From Acinetobacter shaoyimingii (GTDB taxonomy: Bacteria; Pseudomonadota; Gammaproteobacteria; Pseudomonadales; Moraxellaceae), in the NCBI RefSeq assembly GCF_011578045.1, contig NZ_CP049801.1:1488001-1552000 (forward strand): a stretch of 64,000 nucleotides of DNA, in the 5' to 3' direction. Position 1 is the first letter of the stretch. Each line of letters opens with the position of its first letter. The notes beneath the pieces are model-generated. The model saw nothing but the letters and a program-made list of their open reading frames with translations. It was not told the origin of the DNA and did no database searches. The position numbers and the translations under genes are program-made. Shown here one piece after another: positions 25,713-35,157 of this stretch.

Positions 25713-26036
25713 TTATTTTTCTAAATACTGAAGTTTGTCTGGTTTACCATTCCATTCTTCACGGTCAGCAGGTTGATCACCAATTTGAGTGATGTTCGGC
25801 CATTTTTCTGCAAGTTCAGCATTTAATTCAATAAATACTTCCTGACCTTCTGGTAATTCATCTTCAGAAAAAATTGCATTTGCAGGACACTCAGGTTCAC
25901 ACAATGCGCAATCGATACATTCATCAGGATTGATGACGAGAAAGTTTGGACCTTCGTAGAAACAGTCAACTGGGCAAACTTCTACGCAGTCTTGATATTT
26001 ACATTTAATACAATTTTCAGTGACAACAAAGGTCAT
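25713..26036 (-). CDS. fdxA: seven-iron ferredoxin
   Basis: Small electron carrier with one [3Fe-4S] and one [4Fe-4S] cluster. The N-terminal half shows [18 protein letters not shown] (Cys9 onward, including the extra spacing of the 3Fe site) and [16 protein letters not shown]. Length 107 is the usual size for the Azotobacter FdI-like FdxA group. Its exact partner is not known from sequence. It stands alone, with an AGGT ribosome site upstream. Confidence 0.95.
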   Translation of the reverse strand: MTFVVTENCIKCKYQDCVEVCPVDCFYEGPNFLVINPDECIDCALCEPECPANAIFSEDELPEGQEVFIELNAELAEKWPNITQIGDQPADREEWNGKPDKLQYLEK

Positions 26037-26346
26037 GGCGACAGCTACCTAAAAAATATGGTTCTAATGACGAATGGTGTATTTTAGGCAAAAAAGGGTT
26101 GAACAAACAATTCCTTTTATTGATATTTGTTATTTATATGTGTGAAATACGAATAATAAATTGATATATAGCAATTTCGAACATGCTAGCTAACCATAAA
26201 AAAACATTTTTTATCAAGTACTCATGATTAAATCTAATTTTAACTCAAATTTAAAGTCTATTCTGATGATTCTTTCTTATGTTAGGTGATGGATATTATT
26301 TATTTTGAATCGTGATGATGTCGGCATATTTTGCTAAAATACGCTC
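26037..26346. other. divergent A/T-rich region fdxA / small protein
   Basis: Holds the promoters of fdxA (minus) and of the following small gene (plus). Only very short ORFs occur (for example a 21-codon one from 26224), without convincing ribosome sites. I see no repeat or hairpin of note. Confidence 0.6.
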
Positions 26347-26547
26347 ATGCGAAAACGTCCTTATCGAAAGCCTGTTATTCCAGCATCAAGTTGGTCTACA
26401 GAGCAAGATTGCTATTTGATTGAACATAGCTTAATGAGCTATGAAGAGCTTAAGCAGGTGCTACCGTATAGCAACGAAGAGATCCAAGAACGTAAAGAGA
26501 TTTTGGGTCTCATTCGTCGTAGCAAGCAATTGAAAAAGTGGATTTAA
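26347..26547 (+). CDS. small conserved-looking protein of unknown function (66 aa)
   Basis: A basic, helical 66-residue protein with no membrane segment. Residues 16-60 (WSTEQDCYLIEHSLMSYEELKQVL ... EEIQERKEILG, in part) look like a Myb/SANT-type or helix-turn-helix fold: a Trp-Ser-Thr-Glu-Gln start, spaced hydrophobics, then a basic RRSKQLKKW end. That suggests nucleic-acid contact but no function can be named. It is followed at once by a perfect terminator, and its codon use looks like the neighbours, so it is likely real. Confidence 0.7.
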   Translation: MRKRPYRKPVIPASSWSTEQDCYLIEHSLMSYEELKQVLPYSNEEIQERKEILGLIRRSKQLKKWI

Positions 26548-26575
26548 AAAAACCTCGTTCTAGAACGAGGTTTTT
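26548..26575. terminator. bidirectional terminator, small gene / mutS
   Basis: A perfect 28-base palindrome (AAAAACCTCGTTCT and its complement) lying between the convergent stops of the 66-aa gene and mutS. Confidence 0.93.
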
Positions 26576-26581
26576 GCTTTT

Positions 26582-29230
26582 TTAAGATTTAAGTTGGTCT
26601 TTTAAAGCATACAACTGTTGCAAAGCTTCACGTGGCGTTAAATTGTCAATATCCAGTTGCATCAAGGCTTCAAGAGCTGGTGAGGTTTTCTCAATTTCAA
26701 CAACTTTCTCTATGACCTTTTCCACCACCTGTATTGAACTTTCACTGCTTTCAGCAAACAAATCTGTTTGAATGGTCGGTTGTAACGGTTGGTGGTGTTG
26801 TTTTTCCAAAATTTTTAAACGATGTTGTGCTTCTTTGATGACGCTCGCAGGAATACCAGCAAGCTTAGCCACTTGTAAACCATGACTTTGACTGGCTGGG
26901 CCTTGTTGAACTTTGTGTAATAAGATCAAATTGCCATTCATTTCTTTGGCTGTCACATGATAATTTTCAATGGCTGCATCATGCCCTAATTCGGTCAGTT
27001 CAAAATAATGCGTCGCAAATAAACACAAGCATTTAATACGATGTGTTAAATCGAGCACGCAGGCCCAAGCCAGTGATAGACCATCATAAGTACTGGTTCC
27101 ACGTCCTACTTCGTCCATCAGCACCAATGATTGATTGGTCGCATGATGTAGAATTTGCGAGGTTTCAGTCATTTCCACCATGAAAGTTGATTTACCTGAA
27201 GATAAATCATCGGCTGAACCAATACGGGTAAAGATGCGATCGATTGGGCCGAGTTTCGCAAATTTGGCAGGTACAAAACTTCCACAATAGGCGAGTAGGC
27301 TGATGAGGGCAGTTTGACGCATAAAGGTCGATTTACCGCCCATATTTGGACCTGTGATAATCGCCATACGGTGATTAAAATCAAGCTTTGTATCATTGGG
27401 TGTATAGGGAACTTTAATCAGTGATTCGACTACAGGGTGTCGACCTGCAACAATATGAATACCAATTTCAGGACTATATTCAGGACGTGCCCAGTTTTTT
27501 AATCGTGCTTGATGGGCGAAATTACTGATCAGATCAATCTGTGCAATGGCGCTACTCATCATTTGCAAATTGGCAATGTCTTGACGTAATTCATCCAGTA
27601 ACATTTCAAATAACAGTTTTTCACGTGCCAATGCACGTGATTCACTAGACAAGACTTTATCTTCAAAAGACTTCAGTTCAGGCGTGATATAACGCTCTGC
27701 ATTTTTAAGGGTTTGACGTCGAATGTAATGATCAGGCGCTTGCTCTGCTTGAGCGCGTGTCAATTCAATATAATAGCCACTGACACGGTTATAACCAATT
27801 TTTAAAGTATTGATCCCTGTGGCTTCACGTTCTTGAATTTCTAAATCAATCAGGAATTGCCCAGCATGATCACGAATTTGACGGAGTTCGTCGAGTTCTG
27901 TGTCGAAACCTTCTGCGATGACATTACCGTCACGTAACAGTACAGGTGGATTTTCAACGATTGCGGATATCAACCGTTGATGAAGTCCATGAAAATCTCC
28001 AAGTTCATCATTTAAATGTGCCAATAATATTGATTGATTTTGGCTGATAATTGGGTTTAAGGCATGGCGTAAATAGGGGATTTGCGCGCAAGCTTGGCGT
28101 AATTGAACCAAATCACGGGGTCTGGCACTGCCTAAAGCCACACGACTTAGCACGCGTTCGATATCGCTAATTTCTTTAAGTACTAAACGAATAGGGGCTT
28201 CATGATAACCCTTCAGCATGACCTCTATGGCATCTAAGCGTTGATCTAAAATGGCTGTATCACGCATGGGTTGCATCAGTGTTCGACTGAGTAATCGACC
28301 ACCCATGGCTGTTTGGCAATCATTAATGAGAGAAAATAAAGAAGTACCATGTTCAAATAGTGGATCAATAATTTCCAAATTGCGACGTGTCACAGGATCG
28401 AGCGCAATAAAGTCACTGCTTTGTTCAAGTTGAATAGAGCGAATATGCGGTAATGCTGTTTTTTGAGTTTCTTTAGCATAGTGAATCAAGGCTGCTGCAC
28501 AAGCTTTTGCAAGTGGCAAATGATCAATGCCAAAGCCTGAAAGTGTCGAAACGGCAAATTGATCGCACAATGTTTTTTGCGCATTATTTAAATTAAAGTC
28601 AACATTGGGGCGTTTAGTGATAGGGCATTCAATGTGTTTTTTTAAGTTCTCAACAATTTGCTGATCGACAAGATTTTCATCAATTAAGATTTCGCTTGGC
28701 ATAAGACGTGCCAGTTCAAGCGGTAATTGTTCAAGTTGAAATTCTTGTTGTTGAACTTTAAAAATACCTGCACTTAAATCAAGTAGCGCAATACCAATCT
28801 GATTTTGCTGGATACACAATGCGACCAGATTTGAACTTTGATGTGCATTGAGTAAAGCGTCATCCGTTAAAGTTCCAGGAGTAATAATACGTACTACACC
28901 TCGTTCAACGGGTCCTTTACCTGTAACTTCACCAATTTGCTCACAGATGACAACGGTCTCGCCTTTTTTGATCAGTCGAGCCAGATAACCTTCAGCAGCA
29001 TGGTAGGGAACACCCGCCATTGGAATAGGTTCACCATTGGCTTTACCACGATGCGTCAATGTGATGCCTAAAATTTTGGCTGCTTTATGTGCATCATCAA
29101 AAAATAATTCGTAGAAATCACCCATTCGATAAAACATCAATGAATGAGGATGCTGCATTTTTACGGACATGTACTGTTGCATCATAGGTGTGAGAGTTGA
29201 AAAATCAGTCATGTTTTCCGCAAAGTTCAT
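26582..29230 (-). CDS. mutS: DNA mismatch repair protein MutS
   Basis: Recognises mispaired bases and starts repair. The mismatch-binding Phe-x-Glu is in [16 protein letters not shown] (near residue 40), followed by the connector, lever and clamp domains. The ATPase has Walker [16 protein letters not shown] (near residue 635), [12 protein letters not shown] and the ST..H motif [11 protein letters not shown]. The C-terminus has a Val/Glu/Lys helix (residues 840-860) for tetramer formation. Length 882 against 853 in E. coli. The start at 29230 (MNFAEN) or at the MTDFSTL codon, 18 bases on, are both possible; the latter has a GGA close by. Confidence 0.96.
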   Translation of the reverse strand: MNFAENMTDFSTLTPMMQQYMSVKMQHPHSLMFYRMGDFYELFFDDAHKAAKILGITLTHRGKANGEPIPMAGVPYHAAEGYLARLIKKGETVVICEQIGEVTGKGPVERGVVRIITPGTLTDDALLNAHQSSNLVALCIQQNQIGIALLDLSAGIFKVQQQEFQLEQLPLELARLMPSEILIDENLVDQQIVENLKKHIECPITKRPNVDFNLNNAQKTLCDQFAVSTLSGFGIDHLPLAKACAAALIHYAKETQKTALPHIRSIQLEQSSDFIALDPVTRRNLEIIDPLFEHGTSLFSLINDCQTAMGGRLLSRTLMQPMRDTAILDQRLDAIEVMLKGYHEAPIRLVLKEISDIERVLSRVALGSARPRDLVQLRQACAQIPYLRHALNPIISQNQSILLAHLNDELGDFHGLHQRLISAIVENPPVLLRDGNVIAEGFDTELDELRQIRDHAGQFLIDLEIQEREATGINTLKIGYNRVSGYYIELTRAQAEQAPDHYIRRQTLKNAERYITPELKSFEDKVLSSESRALAREKLLFEMLLDELRQDIANLQMMSSAIAQIDLISNFAHQARLKNWARPEYSPEIGIHIVAGRHPVVESLIKVPYTPNDTKLDFNHRMAIITGPNMGGKSTFMRQTALISLLAYCGSFVPAKFAKLGPIDRIFTRIGSADDLSSGKSTFMVEMTETSQILHHATNQSLVLMDEVGRGTSTYDGLSLAWACVLDLTHRIKCLCLFATHYFELTELGHDAAIENYHVTAKEMNGNLILLHKVQQGPASQSHGLQVAKLAGIPASVIKEAQHRLKILEKQHHQPLQPTIQTDLFAESSESSIQVVEKVIEKVVEIEKTSPALEALMQLDIDNLTPREALQQLYALKDQLKS

Positions 29231-29451
29231 GTATTCGAAATCCTAAAGTCAAAGCCGTAACTTTTAAAATTAAATAGCCTAAGTAATTATGAATAGATTA
29301 AGCCTTCAAGCCTTTAGATTCTAGCAAAAAGCATAGGTCAAAGGTAATTGTAAAAATTCAGTTCAATCTATTCATTTCCATGGATTCTTGAAAGTTACAC
29401 TATAATGAACTGAGATGTCTTAAAGCCAGTCAGTATAAGTCAATCAGGGTT

Positions 29452-29940
29452 TCACTTATGTTCATTAAATCCAAAACTTAAAGCAATTCTTTCGGCAATT
29501 TCTAATGCACCAATGTACCAAATGATAATAAAAGAAAATCCAATTAGACAAATAAAAATATACCGAAACGAAAATGTTAGAAGATTTACTTTTGATGTTT
29601 TTATTAAGTAATAAGTCATTTGAGAAGTTGAATTTTTATGTTGTATTTTTATGGGTTGAATTTTTAAAGATTGCTCGTTCGATACAGCATCGACACAACT
29701 TTCTAAATAGATTTTAAAGTCGTGACGTAAGACATGGATATTCGCAATTACTAGATAAAGTGACCACAGTAAAACAATCAATCCTACTGAATTCAATAAT
29801 AGATGATCCCATACTTCGATATCCTTTTTAGTGTTTGCGCGAACTATAATTACAATAGACAAACCTGTGATGAACGTGATTGCGGCAATATTGCGAGCAA
29901 AGGAAAGTAATCTTTCATTAAATTTATGATCGAATAGCAT
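29452..29940 (-). CDS. uncharacterised membrane protein (162 aa)
   Basis: Not recognised. Three hydrophobic segments are clear: residues 15-33 (NIAAITFITGLSIVIIV), 46-66 (LLNSVGLIVLLWSLYLVIAN) and 122-146 (LLTFSFRYIFICLIGFSFII), with a polar stretch of about 50 residues between the second and third, probably cytoplasmic. No motifs. It lies alone between mutS and the lipoprotein-type hydrolase, with long A/T-rich flanks. Codon use does not differ clearly from the neighbours. It could be a lineage-specific gene. Confidence 0.55.
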   Translation of the reverse strand: MLFDHKFNERLLSFARNIAAITFITGLSIVIIVRANTKKDIEVWDHLLLNSVGLIVLLWSLYLVIANIHVLRHDFKIYLESCVDAVSNEQSLKIQPIKIQHKNSTSQMTYYLIKTSKVNLLTFSFRYIFICLIGFSFIIIWYIGALEIAERIALSFGFNEHK

Positions 29941-30217
29941 GTTTTAATTCCATATTTTTATAAAAATGTGTTGAATAAATGATCATAAATAAAATATGTA
30001 ACTTCACAATATACATTGTACATCATGACGTCATTTTGTGACGCTGTAGATCGGCTTGAGTAAAAATAAGGAATGGTTATCGGAATGTTGAATTTGAAAT
30101 ATATGTTGAATAAATGTAGCTAACTAAAGCTTAGCGACTTAGCAGGAGTATTTAAGATAAGTGTTAGGTTGTGATGCTTGTTTGAATTTTTCATCAAAAC
30201 AAATTTACTCAAAATAA
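29941..30217. other. intergenic stretch
   Basis: About 280 bases without a credible ORF; it carries the promoter of the 162-aa membrane protein (minus). I see no repeat. Confidence 0.5.
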
Positions 30218-30241
30218 AAAACCGATCCTAAGATCGGTTTT
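30218..30241. terminator. terminator of the lipoprotein hydrolase gene
   Basis: AAAACCGATC pairs with GATCGGTTTT around CTAA, 10 bases past the stop on minus. Confidence 0.85.
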
Positions 30242-30251
30242 AAAAAAGTGG

Positions 30252-32258
30252 CTAATTTATTTTTATGCCAAGCTCTTTTAAATGTAAGCGTAAAATACGA
30301 CGTAACTCTAGGACAGCTTCAGGTGTTTCTTGAATAGAATGGCCACCTTTAATAATGATTTCAGAGGCTGCACCATCTAAATGAGCGCTCTTATAAGGAA
30401 CGACACCATCATTGATCTGACTTGGATCATTGTTCTTACTCAAATTGCCCAAAATAGAATGATAAACTATACCTTTTGCGGGCATAACATTTTCAGTAAG
30501 TTCAGTAAATTTAGAGTTATGGCTTAAGTCACTTGGACCATTTTGAATAAGACCGTGACCTAAATCTTTCATGAAACTTTTGATATTTACATCATTGTCT
30601 GTAATTGAGTCAGCCAGAGCGCCTAAGAAAGCACCTGGTACTTTAATAATTTTACGCGCAGCTAAGGTAAACCAACGATCGGCATAATCGGTCCCACGGT
30701 GAGGACTTGATAGGAAAATGGCACGATCAAAATTGGAAATCGGTTTGATCATCAAGCGTGCTTTAAACAATGGCTCATTTTTAAAACGGTAAAGCTGTTG
30801 TGGTTTCATGAGTTTTAATGCTGGTTGCGTCAAGTCCGCATCACTGACCATAAGACGCGCAATGATTCCACCCATACTATGTCCAATGAGCACCGCATCC
30901 TTAGCTGAAGGTGAATTTTGATCTAAGGTGGCAAAAGCTTGTTGCACAATGGCATCAATTTGAAAACGACTTTCCAAAATTGGCATATTCGTCGAGTAAA
31001 AAACTTGCCAAACTTGGTAATTTTCACGAAGTGCAGTGTCGCCCATGATGTCATTGGTTAAACGAATCCATGCTTCAGGACTACTTGCTAAACCATGAAC
31101 CAAAACAATAATTTTTTTGTTTGGGTTATAAGGTTCTAGCATATATAAGTGTGGCATCGTAATGCTTTTATCACGATCAATCAGACTTAAATAAGCTGCA
31201 GCACCTAAGTTATTTTCAGCCAGCCATAAACCGTAGGGTGCTGAAAAATTGGCTGCAAGCGGATATTGATTACCACCAATATTTAATTTCTCAATACTAT
31301 AAGGGTCATAGATATTGAGCTGAAAATTTGGACTGTTCAAAATGTCATCAACAGATGATGCATTTTGAGGCTGAGCTGTCATGGTGACAGACAAATAGCG
31401 AGGCTGATGAATATTGGGGTTGATGCCATTTTCATATTTATAATTCAATGGATCAACGATATATTTTGAGTCTTTGGTGGTTTTATCTGCAGGTAGAGTT
31501 GCAACAAATTCTGAACCGAAACCATCTCGACGGTTAATAGATCGTAAACCAGAAAAATTCAAATTATAGCTGGATTCAAGACGGTCTAATTTTTTATCGG
31601 CAAGTTGTGGGTAGTTGTTGTAATTAATGGCATATATACTTTTACCGATTTTAATTTGTTTGGGTACTTGTTCACCTTTATAACGTGCAGTGTAAATGGT
31701 GATCATCTTTGCCAAAGCTTGGTTATAGAAGTCACGGATCTGAACTTGTCTGTTGTCGAAAAGTCGTTCGGTAGGATGTCTTTTGGTTTTGAATAAATAA
31801 GCATAGCTATAGCGAATACTTTTATCGAGCATTGCCAATTCTTGATCTAGGCATTGTTCATATGCTTTTTGATGACTATCTTGTTTTTCTTTGGATTGAT
31901 ATTTATTGACAACGCTGATATTGCATGAAGAGCTTGAATCTAAAGATAAGGCATTGGTCAAGTAAATTTCGCTGGCAGTCGCTAATAATTGCTCGTCTTG
32001 AATTTGAGGAATAATTTTTAAATCATGAACACATTCGTCTGGCGTTTCAGTACATTTTTCAGCTTGGCGTCCAGTCATGGAAAGTACATTGAGGCTGGCT
32101 TCGCTCATTTTCTTTCGTGTCAGAATACTGTCACGCTCATTGGCGATTGTTACATTTAGGGATTGATTTTTTACACTAACAACTTGGCACCCACTAAAAA
32201 GCAAAGGAGTGAGGGTAAATAAAGCGATTAATGTGTGTTTTTGTATAGGCGACATCAT
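30252..32258 (-). CDS. lipoprotein with alpha/beta-hydrolase (esterase/lipase) domain
   Basis: Large exported hydrolase, about 668 residues. The N-terminus (MMSPIQKHTLIALFTLTPLLFSGC) has a lipobox FSGC; the start is set at ATG 32258 since the frame before it opens only with TTG. A 350-residue N-terminal region has no clear motif. The hydrolase part begins at KKIIVLVHGLASSPEAW (oxyanion region), with the nucleophile elbow GHSMGGIIARLM, and SHPRGTDYAD-like LSSPHRGTDYADRW; the catalytic His is probably in IKGGHSIQETPEAV near the end. The substrate is unknown; it resembles PGAP1-like or lipase class proteins. Confidence 0.82.
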   Translation of the reverse strand: MMSPIQKHTLIALFTLTPLLFSGCQVVSVKNQSLNVTIANERDSILTRKKMSEASLNVLSMTGRQAEKCTETPDECVHDLKIIPQIQDEQLLATASEIYLTNALSLDSSSSCNISVVNKYQSKEKQDSHQKAYEQCLDQELAMLDKSIRYSYAYLFKTKRHPTERLFDNRQVQIRDFYNQALAKMITIYTARYKGEQVPKQIKIGKSIYAINYNNYPQLADKKLDRLESSYNLNFSGLRSINRRDGFGSEFVATLPADKTTKDSKYIVDPLNYKYENGINPNIHQPRYLSVTMTAQPQNASSVDDILNSPNFQLNIYDPYSIEKLNIGGNQYPLAANFSAPYGLWLAENNLGAAAYLSLIDRDKSITMPHLYMLEPYNPNKKIIVLVHGLASSPEAWIRLTNDIMGDTALRENYQVWQVFYSTNMPILESRFQIDAIVQQAFATLDQNSPSAKDAVLIGHSMGGIIARLMVSDADLTQPALKLMKPQQLYRFKNEPLFKARLMIKPISNFDRAIFLSSPHRGTDYADRWFTLAARKIIKVPGAFLGALADSITDNDVNIKSFMKDLGHGLIQNGPSDLSHNSKFTELTENVMPAKGIVYHSILGNLSKNNDPSQINDGVVPYKSAHLDGAASEIIIKGGHSIQETPEAVLELRRILRLHLKELGIKIN

Positions 32259-32326
32259 GACGGATAAATACAATTAAGTTTCCGAAAATAATACGTTATT
32301 TTTTTTTAATTAAATATAACTTTAAA

Positions 32327-32356
32327 AAAAATAGACCGATAAATCGGTCTATTTTT
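32327..32356. terminator. terminator between two lipoprotein genes
   Basis: AAAAATAGACCGAT pairs with ATCGGTCTATTTTT around two bases; it ends the minus-strand TPR lipoprotein gene (stop at 32386). Confidence 0.9.
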
Positions 32357-32385
32357 TTAGGTAAATTGTAAACGACATAGAATTT

Positions 32386-33303
32386 TTATTTTTTCGTAGT
32401 CGTTAGAATTTGCCAAACGTTATAACGATTACTTTTTTCAATTTCAGCAATTAAACGATCTGCAACTTCAGCTTCGTCAGGGTATTTCACCTTATAGTTC
32501 TTTAAAGTTTGAATCGCATTTTTGTTTTGCTCAAGACTTAAAAAGTTATTTGCTGAAACCAAATACGCTTCTTGTACACCAGCTTTCATTGCTTTATCGA
32601 TATAAGGAATTGCTTCTTTTTGAGCACCACCTTCAGATAAAGAGAAACCGAACCAGAAATTCGCTTCTGCATCATCTTGGTTAATCTTGATAATACGTTG
32701 TGCATATTTCAAAGATTTTGCTGAATAAGCAGAACCTAAATCTAAATTACGACCCAATACACTTGCTTTAAATGCACGGACTAAAATATCGAACGATGCA
32801 TTATTATTCGCTGCTAAAGTGTCGAGTTTGGCAGATACTTCTTTAAGTTTTGATTCAAAACCTTGACGTTCTAAACGATTGGTAAACTTAGGTGGATAAT
32901 GTCGTGCTTTGCCTTCAATGTTTTGTAAAACATCATCAATTTCTGTGATGTCAATTTCATTCTGACCTGCTAGAGGTGCATATTTCATTGCGCGACCGTT
33001 GTTGTTCACCGTCGGAACAATCAACTTATTGGTGTCTAAAACAAGTTTTTTATTCGGATTTGATGGATCGGTCACTTCAAGTTTAGTCACAGGTTGAAGT
33101 GCAGCTTTTCTCAAATGAAGTTCAAATACAGGCGGTTGATCATAATTAAATGGATTTAACGCATAAAATGGAGCACTAAGATCAGGTTCTGTGTAGACGA
33201 TTGGGTCAGTTGCTTTAGTGCTTTGTTTCTTGACAGGAGCACTACCACAGCCTGCAAGTAATGAACCGGTAATGATTGCGCACACCAATGGTTTAATCGT
33301 CAT
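32386..33303 (-). CDS. lipoprotein with TPR-like repeats
   Basis: A 305-residue protein of unknown role. Signal peptide MTIKPLVCAIITGSLLAGC has a lipobox LLAGC, so it is lipid-anchored. The frame extends to a TTG at 33315, but ATG 33303 has GGAA 6 bases upstream. Residues 190-290 (ANFWFGFSLSEGGAQKEAIPYIDKA and AYLVSANNFLSLEQNKNAIQTLK, in part) are TPR-like helix pairs. The first half has no recognised motif. It is a single transcription unit. Possibly an envelope scaffold; that is inference only. Confidence 0.7.
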   Translation of the reverse strand: MTIKPLVCAIITGSLLAGCGSAPVKKQSTKATDPIVYTEPDLSAPFYALNPFNYDQPPVFELHLRKAALQPVTKLEVTDPSNPNKKLVLDTNKLIVPTVNNNGRAMKYAPLAGQNEIDITEIDDVLQNIEGKARHYPPKFTNRLERQGFESKLKEVSAKLDTLAANNNASFDILVRAFKASVLGRNLDLGSAYSAKSLKYAQRIIKINQDDAEANFWFGFSLSEGGAQKEAIPYIDKAMKAGVQEAYLVSANNFLSLEQNKNAIQTLKNYKVKYPDEAEVADRLIAEIEKSNRYNVWQILTTTKK

Positions 33304-33497
33304 AATTATTTCCAATAAATGAATGAGTTGTGTTAAAGACTTAAGTGCGTGTTGTTTAGTCTAAAAAAAGAATTCTAAACATGCAACTTGAATTCTGAAC
33401 AGTTATTAAAAACTATACAGACAAGTTTTCTTATATTGCAAACTTGTATCCATTTCGCACTTGAAGTTTGATGAGTTACGCGGAATTTCACTCAAAT

Positions 33498-34307
33498 TTA
33501 AGGTGTTTGAGTGGAACTATCCCGACGAACTGCATCGATAATTTTTAACTCATCAGAGCTGAAAGGTTCAGACTCAGGTTGAGATTTGAATGATGGATCC
33601 AATTCAGATAAACGTTTCGATAACTTATTCAAACGCTTTTCATTTTGTTGAATACGATCAAGCAAGACACGCATGGTTTCAAGCATCGGATCGGATTGAT
33701 CTGGTGTTGTTGCGTAGGGTTGGAAACTGTCAGGCGCAGTTTCTTGAACCGGCGTAGGTTGTTTGCTGTTTAGCTTTTCTTTTTGCTCTACAGATTCTTT
33801 TAAAATAAAACGTGCAGGATTGCCTACAGCAGTTGCACCTTCAGGTACTTCTTTGGTGACCACCGCATTTGAACCCACTTTGGCATTTTTGCGTACTGTA
33901 AATGGACCTAAAATCTTCGCGCCAGCACCAATCACTACACCATCTTCTAATGTTGGATGACGTTTGCCTTTATTCCAGGTTGTGCCACCTAAAGTAACAC
34001 CATGATAAAGCGTAACATCATCACCAATTTGAGCAGTTTCACCAATCACTACGCCCATACCGTGATCAATAAAAAAACGCTTACCAATTTTAGCGCCTGG
34101 ATGTATTTCAATACCTGTTGCAAAACGACTAAAAGAAGACAGCATACGTGCAGAAGTTTTATGTTCTTTTAACCAAAGTTCATGCGCAACACGGTGCATA
34201 ATAAGCGCATGAATGCCTGGGTAAGTGGTAAGCACTTCAAATGTATTTCGTGCAGCAGGATCTCTGGCGAACACAGCTTGAATATCTTCTTTGAGCTGTT
34301 TAAGCAT
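33498..34307 (-). CDS. cysE: serine O-acetyltransferase, short-core type with long tail
   Basis: Makes O-acetylserine for cysteine synthesis. [21 protein letters not shown] opens the protein; the frame goes 42 bases further upstream, but GAGGA stands 8 bases before ATG 34307. The hexapeptide helix has [32 protein letters not shown] and LGGTTW with the catalytic His-Asp area, as in the bacillus-type CysE rather than the longer E. coli form. The last 95 residues are an added tail with a coiled-coil part ([20 protein letters not shown]). It overlaps trmJ by 8 bp; dnaE lies upstream. Confidence 0.93.
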   Translation of the reverse strand: MLKQLKEDIQAVFARDPAARNTFEVLTTYPGIHALIMHRVAHELWLKEHKTSARMLSSFSRFATGIEIHPGAKIGKRFFIDHGMGVVIGETAQIGDDVTLYHGVTLGGTTWNKGKRHPTLEDGVVIGAGAKILGPFTVRKNAKVGSNAVVTKEVPEGATAVGNPARFILKESVEQKEKLNSKQPTPVQETAPDSFQPYATTPDQSDPMLETMRVLLDRIQQNEKRLNKLSKRLSELDPSFKSQPESEPFSSDELKIIDAVRRDSSTQTP

Positions 34308-35142
34308 TAGGCTGATCCTCTTTTTCGGCAGATTTTTTCCATGTTCCATTGTTCAAGGCTTGTACTCGAGAGAAAATACCTCTAAGTAGATGGTATTCCA
34401 TACGATCTAATTGTATACGTCCAAACAAACGGCGCAAGCGTAATGGCAGTAGTCTTGGGTTTTTTGGATCCAAAAATTCAATTTCTGCCAACATTTTTTC
34501 AATGTGTGGATAAAATTGTTCCATTTGCTCATGGGTCACTAGTGGTTCGTCCCAATGCATTGATTCCTCATCAGTGACTTGCATGGTCGCATCTGTATCC
34601 ACAGGTGTATCCATGTGTTCTACAGCGGCCATACGCATTTCATAGCAAATAATTTGAATGGCTTGAGCAACATTGAGTACGCCATATTCTGTGTTTACAG
34701 GAATGGTGACGTGATAGTTGGCCAATGCTAATTCTTCATTGGTCAAGCCACGGTCTTCACGTCCAAACACAACGGCAATTTCTTGTCGATCTTCGATCAC
34801 GGCTTGCATGGATTTTTGTGCGGCAGGACGAGCATCGAGCAACGGCCATGGAATAGTACGTGTACGCGCACTGGTTCCAAAGACCAAATGACAATCTTTA
34901 ATGGCATCTTCGAGCGTTTCAACAATCTGAATTTGATCAATCAGATCGCTTGCGCCAGCAGCAAGTGCATCGATATCTGGATGAGGATAGGTTTTCGGTG
35001 CAACCAATACTAACTTACATAAGCCCATTGTTTTCATTGCACGTAAAGCACTACCAATATTTGCAGGTAAGGTGGTATTCACCATGACAATACGCACATG
35101 TGCTAAATGCTGCTGGACTGCAGCATTGTCAATAATATTCAT
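34300..35142 (-). CDS. trmJ: tRNA (cytidine/uridine-2'-O-)-methyltransferase
   Basis: SPOUT methyltransferase modifying the ribose at position 32 of some tRNAs. It has [37 protein letters not shown] and the knot motif [22 protein letters not shown] (in part). Length 280 exceeds E. coli TrmJ (246), owing to a acidic insert ([17 protein letters not shown]) near residue 190. It lies 15 bases downstream of dnaE and overlaps cysE, so the three probably form one operon. In many relatives trmJ-cysE precedes isc genes; none follow here. Confidence 0.93.
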   Translation of the reverse strand: MNIIDNAAVQQHLAHVRIVMVNTTLPANIGSALRAMKTMGLCKLVLVAPKTYPHPDIDALAAGASDLIDQIQIVETLEDAIKDCHLVFGTSARTRTIPWPLLDARPAAQKSMQAVIEDRQEIAVVFGREDRGLTNEELALANYHVTIPVNTEYGVLNVAQAIQIICYEMRMAAVEHMDTPVDTDATMQVTDEESMHWDEPLVTHEQMEQFYPHIEKMLAEIEFLDPKNPRLLPLRLRRLFGRIQLDRMEYHLLRGIFSRVQALNNGTWKKSAEKEDQPNA

Positions 35143-35157
35143 AACAGATCCGATAAA

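Noticed and set aside
26224-26289. 21-codon ORF upstream of the 66-aa gene
   Set aside because: No ribosome site, no recognisable signal and A/T-driven composition.
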